From Propioniferax innocua (lineage in GTDB: Bacteria > Actinomycetota > Actinomycetes > Propionibacteriales > Propionibacteriaceae), in NCBI RefSeq assembly GCF_006716235.1, contig NZ_VFOR01000001.1:124001-188000 (forward strand): 64,000 nt of DNA, written 5' to 3'. Positions 9,004 through 17,407 of the stretch are shown here, piece after piece. Under the pieces are notes generated by a model. That model was not told where the DNA came from. It saw nothing but the letters and a program-made list of their open reading frames with translations, and did not search any database. How positions within the stretch are numbered: position 1 is the first letter of the stretch; the number at the start of each line of letters is the position of its first letter. The translations under genes and the position numbers were made by a program.

Positions 9004-10320
9004 ATGCACCATCCCGACCCGTATCTGCACGGGCACGGTGACACCCGTTATCGGGTGTCACATTACGAGCTGGACCTTACCTACAAGGTCGCCACGAATC
9101 GGCTCGACGAACGGGCGCAGTTGCATGTGGAGATCGTCGAGCCGACGCCGCGCATCGACGTGGATCTCCGTGGCCTGCATGTGGGCAAAGTGCTCCTGGA
9201 CGGTCGCCCCACCCGTTATCGACGCAAGGCGAACTGCGTCACCGTCGAGGTCGGACGCCGTGAACCGGGGGAGAGGTTCGTCTTGGACCTCCGCGTCTCC
9301 GGCAAACCGGGGCCAATCCCCGGTGCCCATGGTGAAGCCGGCTGGGAGGAGCTCAGCGATGGGTCCATGGTGGGATCGCAACCCCAGGGTGCCCCGAGCT
9401 GGTTTCCCTGCAATGACGATGCCGCAGACAAGGCCACCTATCGGATCACGGTGACAGCCGACGCCGACTATCACGTCATCGCCAACGGGACGCGGACCGA
9501 GTGCACTCGCGTCGGCGGCAACAACCGGTGGACCTATGAGATGAGGCGACCCATGTCTCCGTATCTCGCGACGGTGCAGATCGGTGACTACGTCGAGGAC
9601 GAACGCAGCGCCGGTGTACCGGTGTCGATCGTGCACCCCGGTGGGCTCGACGTGGGGGAGGGAACCTCGTTCGAGTACCAGGGCGCGATGGTGGACTTCT
9701 TCAGCGAGTGTTTCGGCCCCTACCCTTTCGCGGAGTATCGGGCCGTCGTCGTGGAGGATGATCTGGAGATCCCTCTGGAGGCCCAGGGGCTGAGCACGTT
9801 CGGCAGAAATTTCGTTCCCCCGGCTTGGGAGAATGAACGACTCGTGGCGCATGAACTGGCACATCAGTGGTTCGGCAATCTCGTCACCGGGCAGCACCTG
9901 GCCGATATCTGGCTTCATGAGGGCTTCGCCTGCTACAGCGAATGGCTCTGGTCCGACCATCGCCGTCATTGGTGTGAGAGCGAGACCGTGCAGGAACAGG
10001 CTGCCCGCCACCACGCCGGACTGCCGAAGGATCTCGGAGACGTGACCCTTGCTGATCCCGGCATGGATGCCATGTTCGACGACTGGGTGTACAAGCGTGG
10101 GGCTCTCACCCTGCATGCGGTGCGGTCGATCACCGGTGATGAGGTGTTCTTCGGGATGCTTCGTGAGTGGACGCGGCTGCAGGCCGACAGCGCCGTCACC
10201 ACTGGGCAGTTCATCGAACACTGCCGAACTTCCTCGGGTGAACTCGGCGATCAGGTCGTCGAGACGCTCCATGCCTGGCTCCACGAGCCCGCTCTTCCTG
10301 ATCTGCCGGTCCTGAGCTGA
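9004..10320 (+). CDS. M1-family zinc metallopeptidase (aminopeptidase)
   Basis: A 438-residue zinc peptidase that would remove N-terminal residues from peptides. The zinc site is HELAH at residues 283-287 with the third ligand Glu306 in LHEGFACYSEW, exactly the HEXXH-18-E spacing of M1 enzymes. In place of the usual GAMEN exopeptidase loop there is LEIPLEAQGLSTFG, as in some short actinobacterial members. It lacks the long C-terminal helical domain, so it is about half the length of aminopeptidase N. No signal peptide is seen, so it is probably cytoplasmic. The ATG at 9004, 50 bases after the NRPS stop, has GGAGTGCGT upstream. Its position suggests co-transcription with the Pls-like gene and perhaps turnover of its product. 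Confidence 0.9.
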   Translation: MHHPDPYLHGHGDTRYRVSHYELDLTYKVATNRLDERAQLHVEIVEPTPRIDVDLRGLHVGKVLLDGRPTRYRRKANCVTVEVGRREPGERFVLDLRVSGKPGPIPGAHGEAGWEELSDGSMVGSQPQGAPSWFPCNDDAADKATYRITVTADADYHVIANGTRTECTRVGGNNRWTYEMRRPMSPYLATVQIGDYVEDERSAGVPVSIVHPGGLDVGEGTSFEYQGAMVDFFSECFGPYPFAEYRAVVVEDDLEIPLEAQGLSTFGRNFVPPAWENERLVAHELAHQWFGNLVTGQHLADIWLHEGFACYSEWLWSDHRRHWCESETVQEQAARHHAGLPKDLGDVTLADPGMDAMFDDWVYKRGALTLHAVRSITGDEVFFGMLREWTRLQADSAVTTGQFIEHCRTSSGELGDQVVETLHAWLHEPALPDLPVLS

Positions 10321-10364
10321 ATGGTCGAGGCGCCTTGCCTCGTCTCGGATCCGGACCACTTTCG

Positions 10365-10386
10365 TAACCTACGGAACCGTAGGTTA
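10365..10386. promoter_or_regulatory. Perfect palindrome upstream of reductase-desaturase pair
   Basis: TAACCTACGG - AA - CCGTAGGTTA is a 22-base perfect inverted repeat ending 10 bases before the reductase start. It looks like the operator of a TetR-type repressor; such sites commonly precede fatty-acid desaturase operons. Its closeness to the ATG implies that it overlaps the transcription start. Confidence 0.75.
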
Positions 10387-10396
10387 GCGTTGGTGC

Positions 10397-11467
10397 ATGC
10401 GCCGTTCCCCGAGCAGTCTCCTCGTCGGTGGTCTTCGTCGCGTGGCTCGTGCGCTGGCCTCGCCACGTGACCCGGGCGACTATCTCGACATGTTCAGTCC
10501 GCTGCGCCCGGGAGCCGCGCTCCGAGGGCGGATCACCTCGATCGTGCGCGAGCCGACCGGGGCGGTCACCGTCACCATCCGGCCAGGAAAAGACTGGGCG
10601 GGGCACCGGCCCGGGCAGTACGTGCGAGTGGGAATCCAGGTGGACGGAGTACGCCAATGGCGTGCCTACTCCATCACCAGTCCCGGCGCCGAGCGGACGC
10701 TCACCATCACGGTCAAGCCCGTGGAGGGGGGCGTGGTGAGCAACCACCTCGGCACCCGTGCTCGTGTGGGCGAGTTGGTCAGTCTCGAGCAGGCGGCAGG
10801 GGAGTTCGTCCTCCCCGACGCCGTGCCGCCCAAACTGTTGTTCGTGGCGGCCGGTTCGGGCATCACCCCCATCATGGGAATGTTGCGCGGGCATGCCGAT
10901 GCGCTGACCGATGTGGTGATGATCCACAGTTCGGCGTCCGAGCGGGCTGCGTTGTTCGGCCCGGAGTTGCGCGTTCTGGGTGAGGACCCCCGTGTCCGAC
11001 TGATCGAACGGCACACCGATACCCAGGAGCGTCTGGGGTTCGACGAACTTGACGAACTCGTTCCGGACTGGACCGATCGGCAGGCGTGGGTGTGTGGCCC
11101 GGCAGCCATGCTCGATGAAGCCGAGGAGCATTGGGCTGAGGCCGGGATCGAGGACCGACTCCACATCGAACGTTTTCGCCCGGTCATCCTCGGCGACCCC
11201 GAGGATGGGGGCGAGGTGACCTTCCGCGTGAGTGGGCGCACCGTCGACGCTCCCGGAGACCGTCCCCTGCTGGACGTCGGGGAGGAGTCCCACGTGCTCA
11301 TGCCCTCCGGGTGTCGTATGGGGATCTGCTTCGGCTGTGTGGGGTCCCTGGCGGAGGGGACGGTCCGTCACCTGCGCACCGGTGAACTCATCGAGACGAC
11401 CGAGGATCCGGTTCAAATTCAGACCTGCATCACAGCGGCTGCAGGCCGCTGCGTCATCGATCTCTGA
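10397..11467 (+). CDS. Ferredoxin-type oxidoreductase, electron donor to fatty acid desaturase
   Basis: A 356-residue flavoprotein that should pass electrons from NAD(P)H through FAD to a 2Fe-2S centre. The order is: short N-terminal extension, FAD domain (RAYSITS near residue 90), NAD(P) domain (FVAAGSGITPIMGML), and a C-terminal plant-type ferredoxin domain with cysteines spaced as CRMGICFGC plus a distal cysteine in IQTCITAA. It is followed after 28 bases by a desaturase, the same pairing known for mycobacterial DesA3 and its reductase Rv3230c. A palindromic operator lies just upstream. The ATG at 10397 has no clear ribosome site, so a leaderless or near-leaderless transcript is possible. 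Confidence 0.9.
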   Translation: MRRSPSSLLVGGLRRVARALASPRDPGDYLDMFSPLRPGAALRGRITSIVREPTGAVTVTIRPGKDWAGHRPGQYVRVGIQVDGVRQWRAYSITSPGAERTLTITVKPVEGGVVSNHLGTRARVGELVSLEQAAGEFVLPDAVPPKLLFVAAGSGITPIMGMLRGHADALTDVVMIHSSASERAALFGPELRVLGEDPRVRLIERHTDTQERLGFDELDELVPDWTDRQAWVCGPAAMLDEAEEHWAEAGIEDRLHIERFRPVILGDPEDGGEVTFRVSGRTVDAPGDRPLLDVGEESHVLMPSGCRMGICFGCVGSLAEGTVRHLRTGELIETTEDPVQIQTCITAAAGRCVIDL

Positions 11468-11495
11468 CCGCCCTCACAGAACAGGACGCTGACAC

Positions 11496-12692
11496 ATGAC
11501 CCAGACCATCGCAGCATCGGCCACGTCCGGAACCACGACGACTTCACACAACCTCACCCCGGAGCAGATCGAGGAGCTCGGGCGTGAGCTAGATGAGATC
11601 CGTGACGACATCATGAGCACTCTCGGCGCACGGGACGCGGCCTACATCCGCACCGTGATAACCGTTCAGCGGGCCATCGAGCTGAGCAGCCGTGCTGTCC
11701 TGCTGTTCTCCAGGGTCCCCGCTGCATGGGTGCTGGGAACCGCCGGTCTCGCCGTGGCCAAGACGCTGGAGAACATGGAAATCGGGCACAACATCCTCCA
11801 CGGGCAGTGGGACTGGATGCGGGACCCGAAGATCCACTCCAGCACCTGGGAGTGGGATGCCATCTCCCCGGCAAAGCAGTGGCAGTACACCCACAACGAA
11901 CTGCATCACACGTACACCAACGTCATCGGACGTGACAATGACTTGGGCTACGGCATCATGCGCGTCTCCGAGGACCAGCCGTGGACGCTGTACTCGCTGA
12001 TCCAGGCACCGGTGAATCTGCTCAACGCCGCGTTCTTCGAGTACGGCATCGCGCTGTACGACATGGAGGCGCTTGAGTACGTCGAGGGGCGCGTCGAGAA
12101 GGACGTGTTCGTCGGTAAGGCGAAGGAGGCCGCCCGCAAGCTGGGGCGTCAGGTGGCGAAGGATTACATCATCCATCCGCTCGTCTCCGGCCCGAATGCG
12201 CTCTCGACGCTGACGGCGACGTTCACCGCCAACATGTTGCGGAACCTCTGGACCCATTCGGTCATCATCTGTGGGCATTTCCCCGAGGGCGTCGAGACCT
12301 TCGAGACCGATTCGATCGAGGGGGAGACTCGAGGTGGCTGGTATCTGCGTCAGATGCTCGGCTCGGCCAATATCTCGGGGCCGTATCTGATGCACGTGAT
12401 GACGGGCAATCTGTCGTTCCAGATCGAGCATCATCTGTTCCCCGACATGCCCTCCAACCGTTATGCGGAGGCCGCGCCCCGCGTCCGGGAAGTGTTCGAT
12501 CGGTACGGGCTGCGCTATGTCTCGGGCCCGCTTCACAAGCAGCTCGGGTCGGCCTGGTGGAAGATCATCCGACTGTCGGCTCCGAACCACGACCCGGACC
12601 GAACCCGACTGGAGACGATCACCAACGCGGTGCGCGAATCGGTGCGAGGTCTTGGGGGACGGTTGCAGTCGATGCTGGGACGTGGGCGCTGA
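11496..12692 (+). CDS. Membrane fatty acid (acyl-CoA) desaturase
   Basis: A 398-residue di-iron desaturase that introduces a double bond into an acyl chain. The three histidine boxes are present: HNILH near residue 88, HNELHH near 132 and QIEHH near 309. Hydrophobic segments lie around residues 60-90 and 230-260. Two of the spacings resemble actinobacterial stearoyl-CoA delta-9 desaturases, so unsaturated membrane lipid synthesis is the likely role, with the upstream reductase as its donor. The protein shares the palindrome-controlled operon. The regiospecificity cannot be read from the sequence. Confidence 0.9.
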   Translation: MTQTIAASATSGTTTTSHNLTPEQIEELGRELDEIRDDIMSTLGARDAAYIRTVITVQRAIELSSRAVLLFSRVPAAWVLGTAGLAVAKTLENMEIGHNILHGQWDWMRDPKIHSSTWEWDAISPAKQWQYTHNELHHTYTNVIGRDNDLGYGIMRVSEDQPWTLYSLIQAPVNLLNAAFFEYGIALYDMEALEYVEGRVEKDVFVGKAKEAARKLGRQVAKDYIIHPLVSGPNALSTLTATFTANMLRNLWTHSVIICGHFPEGVETFETDSIEGETRGGWYLRQMLGSANISGPYLMHVMTGNLSFQIEHHLFPDMPSNRYAEAAPRVREVFDRYGLRYVSGPLHKQLGSAWWKIIRLSAPNHDPDRTRLETITNAVRESVRGLGGRLQSMLGRGR

Positions 12693-12754
12693 CGCACACC
12701 CTGCCCTCGCCGATGATTCGCAATCGGCCTTGAATTCTGGCTCCAGCTCGTATC

Positions 12755-13345
12755 ATGGCTCCCATGGGGGGAAGACTTTTTGCCGCAATTCGTCCGCCTG
12801 TCGATGTCGTCGAGCGCATCGACTCGCTCGTCGAGCCCTACCGCGCGTCCGATCCACGTCTGTTGTGGGTCTACCCGCAGCAGTGGCACATCACCACGGT
12901 GTTCATGGCCGAGGTCAGCCCGGAGGCGCAGGACCAGCTGGTTGAGGGGCTGAGTGATCTCGCGGCCCGGACGCCGGCCTTCCCCGTGCTCTTGGCACGG
13001 GGCGGATGTTTTCCGAACCCGTTCCAGGCCCGGTTGCTGTATCTCGGCGTCGAGACCGGAAACCGTGAGATCGCCGACTTGGGGCGCTCCTGCCGTGGGA
13101 TCGCGAATCATGCCGGGGCACGCCCCGACGGCTCGCGGTTCGTCCCGCACCTCTCGATCGCCCGGACCCGCAACCCGTTCGATGCGACTCGGTGGATGCA
13201 CGTGCTCAATGGCTTCGGTGAGATCACCTGGCAGGCGACCGAGATGGAACTCGTCCAGTCCTATCTCGGGGAGGGCCCTCGCCGCACCGCACGGTACGAG
13301 GTCATCGAGAAGTTTCCGTTCGCCCAAGCGCGGCGCGCGATCTGA
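12755..13345 (+). CDS. thpR: RNA 2',3'-cyclic phosphodiesterase (LigT/ThpR family)
   Basis: A 196-residue member of the 2H phosphoesterase superfamily, which opens 2',3'-cyclic phosphates on RNA ends. Both catalytic motifs are visible: HITT near residue 49 and HLSIAR near 131. The N-terminus RLFAAIRPP is typical of the family. The start may be the ATG at 12755 or one three codons later. It stands alone between the desaturase and a convergent LysR gene, with 62 and 35 bases to its neighbours. Confidence 0.85.
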   Translation: MAPMGGRLFAAIRPPVDVVERIDSLVEPYRASDPRLLWVYPQQWHITTVFMAEVSPEAQDQLVEGLSDLAARTPAFPVLLARGGCFPNPFQARLLYLGVETGNREIADLGRSCRGIANHAGARPDGSRFVPHLSIARTRNPFDATRWMHVLNGFGEITWQATEMELVQSYLGEGPRRTARYEVIEKFPFAQARRAI

Positions 13346-13380
13346 CTCAGCCCGCAGGGGCACGAGCCGGTGATGCGCGA

Positions 13381-14268
13381 TCACCCGCGTTCGGAGGCAA
13401 GACGCACGAGCGTCGTCGCGTGTTCACCGAGGTGCTGCGGCCCGGACCACACCGCCCGCAGCGGGCGACGGAACGATGCGCCCGCGACCGGCAGGGCGAT
13501 CAACTGGCCTGCGCGGAGGGCATCTCTGACGGCCAGGTGACTCAATACGGCTGGACCAGCCCCGGCGGTCACGGCGACCCGGACCGCGGTGTTGCTGTTC
13601 AGCTCCATCTGCGGCGTCACCGGGTGGGGAAGCGCGTCGTCCAGGACTCGACGTGTGCCCGAACCGCTCTCACGGGTGATCAGGATGCCATCGAGAAGCT
13701 GCTCGGCTGCGATCGGCTCATCACGTTGGGCCCACCGATGATCGGGCGAGACCACCAACACCAGTTCGTCGTGTGCCACGATCTGCGCGTGGGCCGAACC
13801 GTGGGGCAGCGGGCCCTCGATGAACCCGATCTCGCATGCGCCACTGTGCAGCTGGGCGAGAACTCCGTCGGTGTTCTCGACCCCCACCTGCAGTTGTACC
13901 TCCGGATGCACCGAGCGGAAGCGCGTCAGCCAGCCCGGTAGCAGATGCTCGGCGATCGTCTGACTCGCCACCACCGAGAGTCGCCCGCCGTCGGCGTCGT
14001 GCAGCGCCGTGGCGTTGGCCACGAGAGCGTCGACCTCGTCCAGGACCTGCCGTGCCCACTCCACCACCAGATACCCCTCGGGAGTGGGGACCGAGCCGGT
14101 CGTGGAGCGGTTCAGCAGACGCAACCCGAGACGCCGCTCCAGCGTCGACAACGAACGACTCGCATTGGGCTGGGCCATCCCGACCTCACGTGCGGCGGCC
14201 GACATGCTTCCATGATCGGCAACGGCGACGAGCACCTTCAGCGCGATCAGCTCCGGCATCTGTCCCAT
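13381..14268 (-). CDS. LysR-family transcriptional regulator
   Basis: A 295-residue regulator with an N-terminal winged HTH (residues about 5-63, with SMSAAAREVGMAQPNASRSL and LERRLGLRLLNRSTTG) and a periplasmic-binding-like effector domain. It is divergent from a TDT-family transporter, and a perfect inverted repeat covers its own start codon, which is the usual arrangement of LysR autoregulation and control of the neighbour. The effector is unknown; TDT transporters carry sulfite, tellurite or dicarboxylates, so one of those could be the signal. Confidence 0.9.
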   Translation of the reverse strand: MGQMPELIALKVLVAVADHGSMSAAAREVGMAQPNASRSLSTLERRLGLRLLNRSTTGSVPTPEGYLVVEWARQVLDEVDALVANATALHDADGGRLSVVASQTIAEHLLPGWLTRFRSVHPEVQLQVGVENTDGVLAQLHSGACEIGFIEGPLPHGSAHAQIVAHDELVLVVSPDHRWAQRDEPIAAEQLLDGILITRESGSGTRRVLDDALPHPVTPQMELNSNTAVRVAVTAGAGPAVLSHLAVRDALRAGQLIALPVAGASFRRPLRAVWSGPQHLGEHATTLVRLASERG

Positions 14269-14283
14269 ATGGGAATCATATGG
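14265..14283. promoter_or_regulatory. LysR-type operator at the LysR start codon
   Basis: CCATATG - GGAAT - CATATGG is a perfect 7-base inverted repeat with a 5-base spacer that includes the LysR start codon. It fits an autoregulatory site shared with the divergent transporter. Confidence 0.55.
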
Positions 14284-14365
14284 CGGGCTGTGAGATCGGG
14301 GTCTACCGGATGTCCCCGCCGTGGCTGATGGTTGTCAGGTGCTCTCCCTGCCCCGATACATCTCC

Positions 14366-15430
14366 ATGCGCCCCACGAGTGAAAGACCTGTAGTGCCGGA
14401 CGCGCCACCGCGCGCCGTTCGGGTTCCTGCTGGGCCGCCATGGTGGGGGTCGGTGATGGGTACCGGCATGCTGGCGACCCTGACGCATCTGCATGCGGGG
14501 GACTCCCCGCTCGGTGCCTGGGGATCGCGGATGTTGGTGGTGGTCGGTTGGTCGCTGGCGGTGACTCTCACCGCGGCGTTCGCTCGACGCATCGGTCAGG
14601 ATCCCGGTGTCTGGCGAAACTCGGTCACCGGTGTCGGGTCGGCCGCCTGGGGCATGGTGTCGATGGGGATCCTCGCCATCGGGTCGGCGACGGGAGCGAT
14701 CGTCCCCGCCTGGTCAGCCGAGTCAGCGGACGTGGCCCAAGCGGTGTTCGTCGCGTGCTGGGGTCTCGGCACGCTCATCGGGCTGATCAGCACCTTCGGG
14801 TTCTCGGCGGGGCTCGTTCGGCGGCGTCCACCGGATCCACGCCCGTCGTGGGGGCTGGCCGTGGTGCCGCCCATGGTCAGTGCGACGACCGGGGCGACGC
14901 TGACATCCGAACTGGGCCTGCCCGGGGCCTTCATCGATGTCCTGATGGCGTGTTTCGTGTGCTCACTGGTGCTGGGCGGGATCATCTTCACCATCGCGTA
15001 CCGGCACCATGCGGTCGTGGAGGAGATCCCTGTCGCGCTGGCGCCCACGGCATGGATCCCACTGGGCGTCGTCGGCCAGTCGAGCGCCGCAGCGGTCGCG
15101 ATCGCCGGTCTGTCGGTCGAGCGACTCGGTGCCCCTCACTGGGCCGACGTCGTCGGCGTGGGCTATGCGGCCGGAATGCTGGGGCTCGGTGTTCCCCTGT
15201 CGTTGTTCGCGGTATTTCTCACTGTTCGGGGCTTCGTGCGTCGGATGCCGTTCTCGCCGGTCTGGTGGTCGCTGACCTTCCCGATCGGGACGCTCAGCCT
15301 GGGCTCGCTCTATCTGTCGCGCCATCTTCCGGCCATGGAACACGTCAGCGTGGCCATCTGGATGGTCCTGATGGGAACCTGGACTCTCTGCGCCACCGCC
15401 AGCCTGCGCAGTCTGCGGGGTGGCGTCTGA
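14366..15430 (+). CDS. TDT-family transporter (TehA/Ssu1/SLAC1-like)
   Basis: A 354-residue protein with about ten membrane segments of the tellurite-resistance/dicarboxylate transporter family. Typical features are the early WWGSVMGTGML segment and the late FSPVWWSLTFPIGTLSLGS segment, which line the pore in SLAC1/TehA proteins. I prefer the ATG at 14366; a GTG at 14321 is in frame but adds an unconvincing N-terminus. No clear ribosome site precedes either. It is divergent from a LysR gene and only 50 bases upstream of metX. That position makes sulfite efflux an attractive role, but this is inference. Confidence 0.85.
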   Translation: MRPTSERPVVPDAPPRAVRVPAGPPWWGSVMGTGMLATLTHLHAGDSPLGAWGSRMLVVVGWSLAVTLTAAFARRIGQDPGVWRNSVTGVGSAAWGMVSMGILAIGSATGAIVPAWSAESADVAQAVFVACWGLGTLIGLISTFGFSAGLVRRRPPDPRPSWGLAVVPPMVSATTGATLTSELGLPGAFIDVLMACFVCSLVLGGIIFTIAYRHHAVVEEIPVALAPTAWIPLGVVGQSSAAAVAIAGLSVERLGAPHWADVVGVGYAAGMLGLGVPLSLFAVFLTVRGFVRRMPFSPVWWSLTFPIGTLSLGSLYLSRHLPAMEHVSVAIWMVLMGTWTLCATASLRSLRGGV

Positions 15431-15480
15431 CGGCCGGACGTGGTGCATGGGGCAGCGCGCGGGTCAGTAGCATCGCCTGC

Positions 15481-16590
15481 ATGCTCACTGAATCGGGAAC
15501 CACGCGTCTGTTCACCTCCGACGCACCCCTGACCATGAGCAACGGCGCCACCCTCGGTCCGGTGGATGTGGCATGGGAACGCTACGGTGAGTTGGCTCCC
15601 GACCGCTCCAACGTGGTGTTCATCTGCCATGCCCTCACCGGTGACGCCCACGCTGCCGGACTCCGCGAAGGGGACACCAAACCCGGCTGGTGGGATTCGA
15701 TCATCGGCCCCGGCAAGCCGATCGACACCGACCGTTTCCACGTGATCTGTGCGAATCTGCTCGGCGGATGTCGAGGCACCACCGGGCCTGCCAGCGTCGA
15801 CCCGGCGACGGGGGAGAGCTATGGGCTGACCTTTCCCGAGATTCACGTGGCCGACTACGTCAACGTGCACCGTGCCCTGATGAAGGAGTTCGGGATCGAG
15901 CGTCTGGCTGCGGTCGTCGGCGGCTCCATGGGAGGAATGCAAGCACTCCATTGGGGTCTCCGCCACCCCGAGGAGTTGCGTTCCATCGCGGTCATCGCAG
16001 CCTCCAGCCGCCTCACCGCGCAGAACATCGCCTTCTCCGCAGTGGCACGCGCGGCGATCATGCGTGACCCCGGATTCCATGACGGGCGATACCTCGAACT
16101 CGGTGACCAGCCGTCGATGGGCTTGTCGATCGCCCGCATGATGGCCCACATCACCTACCTCTCCGAGGAAGGGATGGCCGAGAAGTTCGGCCGTCGGTTC
16201 CAGGAGGGGGATGCCAAGCATGGGTTCGGCGTCGATTTCGCCGTGGAGAGCTACCTCGAGTATCAGGGGCGTACCTTTCTCAACCGCTTCGACGCCCTCA
16301 CCTACCTGTATCTGACGCGGAGCATGGACTATTTCGACCCGTTCGCCGACGCCGATGCCGCCCACATGATGGCGGAGCTGCAGATCCCGGCTCTGGTGGT
16401 GTCGTTCGACTCCGACTGGCGTTTTGACACCGGGCATTCCCGACGCATCGTGCGCGAACTGGAACAGGCCCGGGTACCGGTGAGTTTCCGTGAGATCTCC
16501 TGCCCATGGGGGCACGATTCGTTCCTGCTCAGCGACCCCGATTACCACGCCACCGTGCGGGCGTTCCTGCAAGGAGTCCAGTATGTCTGA
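15481..16590 (+). CDS. metX: Homoserine O-acyltransferase, MetX family
   Basis: A 369-residue alpha/beta-hydrolase-fold enzyme that activates homoserine by O-acetylation (or O-succinylation in some members) for methionine synthesis. The nucleophile elbow GGSMGG gives Ser149. The late Asp (SFDSDWRFD) and His (WGHDSFL) complete the triad. The motif NLLGGCRGTTGP is a family signature. It overlaps metW by 8 bases. No SAM riboswitch fits in the 50-base upstream gap. Acetyl versus succinyl specificity is not settled from sequence. Confidence 0.94.
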   Translation: MLTESGTTRLFTSDAPLTMSNGATLGPVDVAWERYGELAPDRSNVVFICHALTGDAHAAGLREGDTKPGWWDSIIGPGKPIDTDRFHVICANLLGGCRGTTGPASVDPATGESYGLTFPEIHVADYVNVHRALMKEFGIERLAAVVGGSMGGMQALHWGLRHPEELRSIAVIAASSRLTAQNIAFSAVARAAIMRDPGFHDGRYLELGDQPSMGLSIARMMAHITYLSEEGMAEKFGRRFQEGDAKHGFGVDFAVESYLEYQGRTFLNRFDALTYLYLTRSMDYFDPFADADAAHMMAELQIPALVVSFDSDWRFDTGHSRRIVRELEQARVPVSFREISCPWGHDSFLLSDPDYHATVRAFLQGVQYV

Positions 16591-17218
16591 GTCGATCACC
16601 ACAGCTTCCTCGGAGTTGCGTGCGGATCTTGCCCTCGTCGCCGAACTGATTCCTCGAGGGAGCCGTGTGCTCGACCTGGGTTGTGGGCGCGCCTCGCTTC
16701 TGCGCCACCTCATCGATGAGAAGGGATGCACCGGGACCGGCGTCGATGGAGACCCCGAGCGCCTGGTCACCGCCATCGCGCGCGGCGTGCCGACGATCCA
16801 ACTCGATCTTGACTCCGAGCTGGGGGAATTCAGCGATGACTCGTATGACGTGGTCGTTCTGAGCAGGACCCTCCAGGCGATCCGGCGCCCCGCGAATGTT
16901 CTTGCCGAGATGGGCCGGATCGGCACCCGGTGCATCGTGTCGATGCCCAACTTCGGGTTCTGGCGCAATCGTGTGTCGGTGCTCTTCGGACGGATGCCCG
17001 TGTCGCGCCAGCTGCCGTACACCTGGCATGACAGCCCGAACCTGCGCTACACGACGCTCAAGGACCTCGAGGACTTCTTCGCCGCTGCGGGGTACACGGT
17101 CGAACGCAGGATAGGCGTCACCGATGCAGGTGTTCCGCTGCCGCGAGGGGAGGTCGCGACGAACCTGCGGGCTGGTGCAGCGGTGTATCTGCTTCGCCGG
17201 GATCGTCGGCGGCGTTGA
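16583..17218 (+). CDS. metW: Methionine biosynthesis protein MetW
   Basis: A 211-residue class I methyltransferase-fold protein. The SAM-binding motif VLDLGCGRASLL and the MetW signature MPNFGFWRNR...RLPYTWHDSPN-type region (here QLPYTWHDSPNLRYTT) are clear. MetW is usually encoded beside MetX and supports its activity. It starts inside metX, so the two are translationally coupled. Its stop codon (17216-17218) lies inside the first unit of a 29-base tandem duplication. Confidence 0.93.
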   Translation: MSESITTASSELRADLALVAELIPRGSRVLDLGCGRASLLRHLIDEKGCTGTGVDGDPERLVTAIARGVPTIQLDLDSELGEFSDDSYDVVVLSRTLQAIRRPANVLAEMGRIGTRCIVSMPNFGFWRNRVSVLFGRMPVSRQLPYTWHDSPNLRYTTLKDLEDFFAAAGYTVERRIGVTDAGVPLPRGEVATNLRAGAAVYLLRRDRRRR

Positions 17219-17250
17219 GAGTTCGCCGGGATCGTCGGCGGCGTTGAGAG
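17193..17250. repeat. Perfect 29-base tandem duplication at metW stop
   Basis: Two identical 29-base units, 17193-17221 and 17222-17250, both beginning TTCGCCGGGATCGTCGG. The metW stop codon is in the first unit and its copy is in the second. Confidence 0.95.
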
Positions 17251-17293
17251 TTCGAGCCGCTGGGCTGAAGGTTTTTTCGTCTGACGCCTTCGA

Positions 17294-17387
17294 AGTGTCA
17301 TATGTCACGGGATCGGACGCGGCACGCGTGAAACCCGAGATGACTTCCTCTGTCGAGCCCCCTAAACTACGCGCTGTAGGACTACAG
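17294..17387. promoter_or_regulatory. Candidate control sites of the DMSO-reductase operon
   Basis: Two partial palindromes lie in the promoter gap. AGTGTCATATGTCACG (17294-17309) resembles a CRP/GlxR site (GTG, central TA, TCAC) with mismatches. CTGTAG-GA-CTACAG (17374-17387) is a perfect 6-base inverted repeat 20 bases before the dmsA start. Either could mediate anaerobic or carbon control. Confidence 0.3.
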
Positions 17388-17407
17388 GTGTCAGAGAGGA
17401 GCCCGGC

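Noticed and set aside
6686-9061. 791-residue minus-strand frame opposite the NRPS gene
   Set aside because: It is antisense to a clear multi-domain NRPS, has no recognisable domain, and has the skewed composition of a third-position GC shadow frame.
15431-15480. SAM riboswitch before metX
   Set aside because: The gap is only 50 bases, too short for any known SAM aptamer.
15310-17022. 570-residue minus-strand frame opposite metX-metW
   Set aside because: Antisense to well-identified metX and metW; long only because of high GC content.
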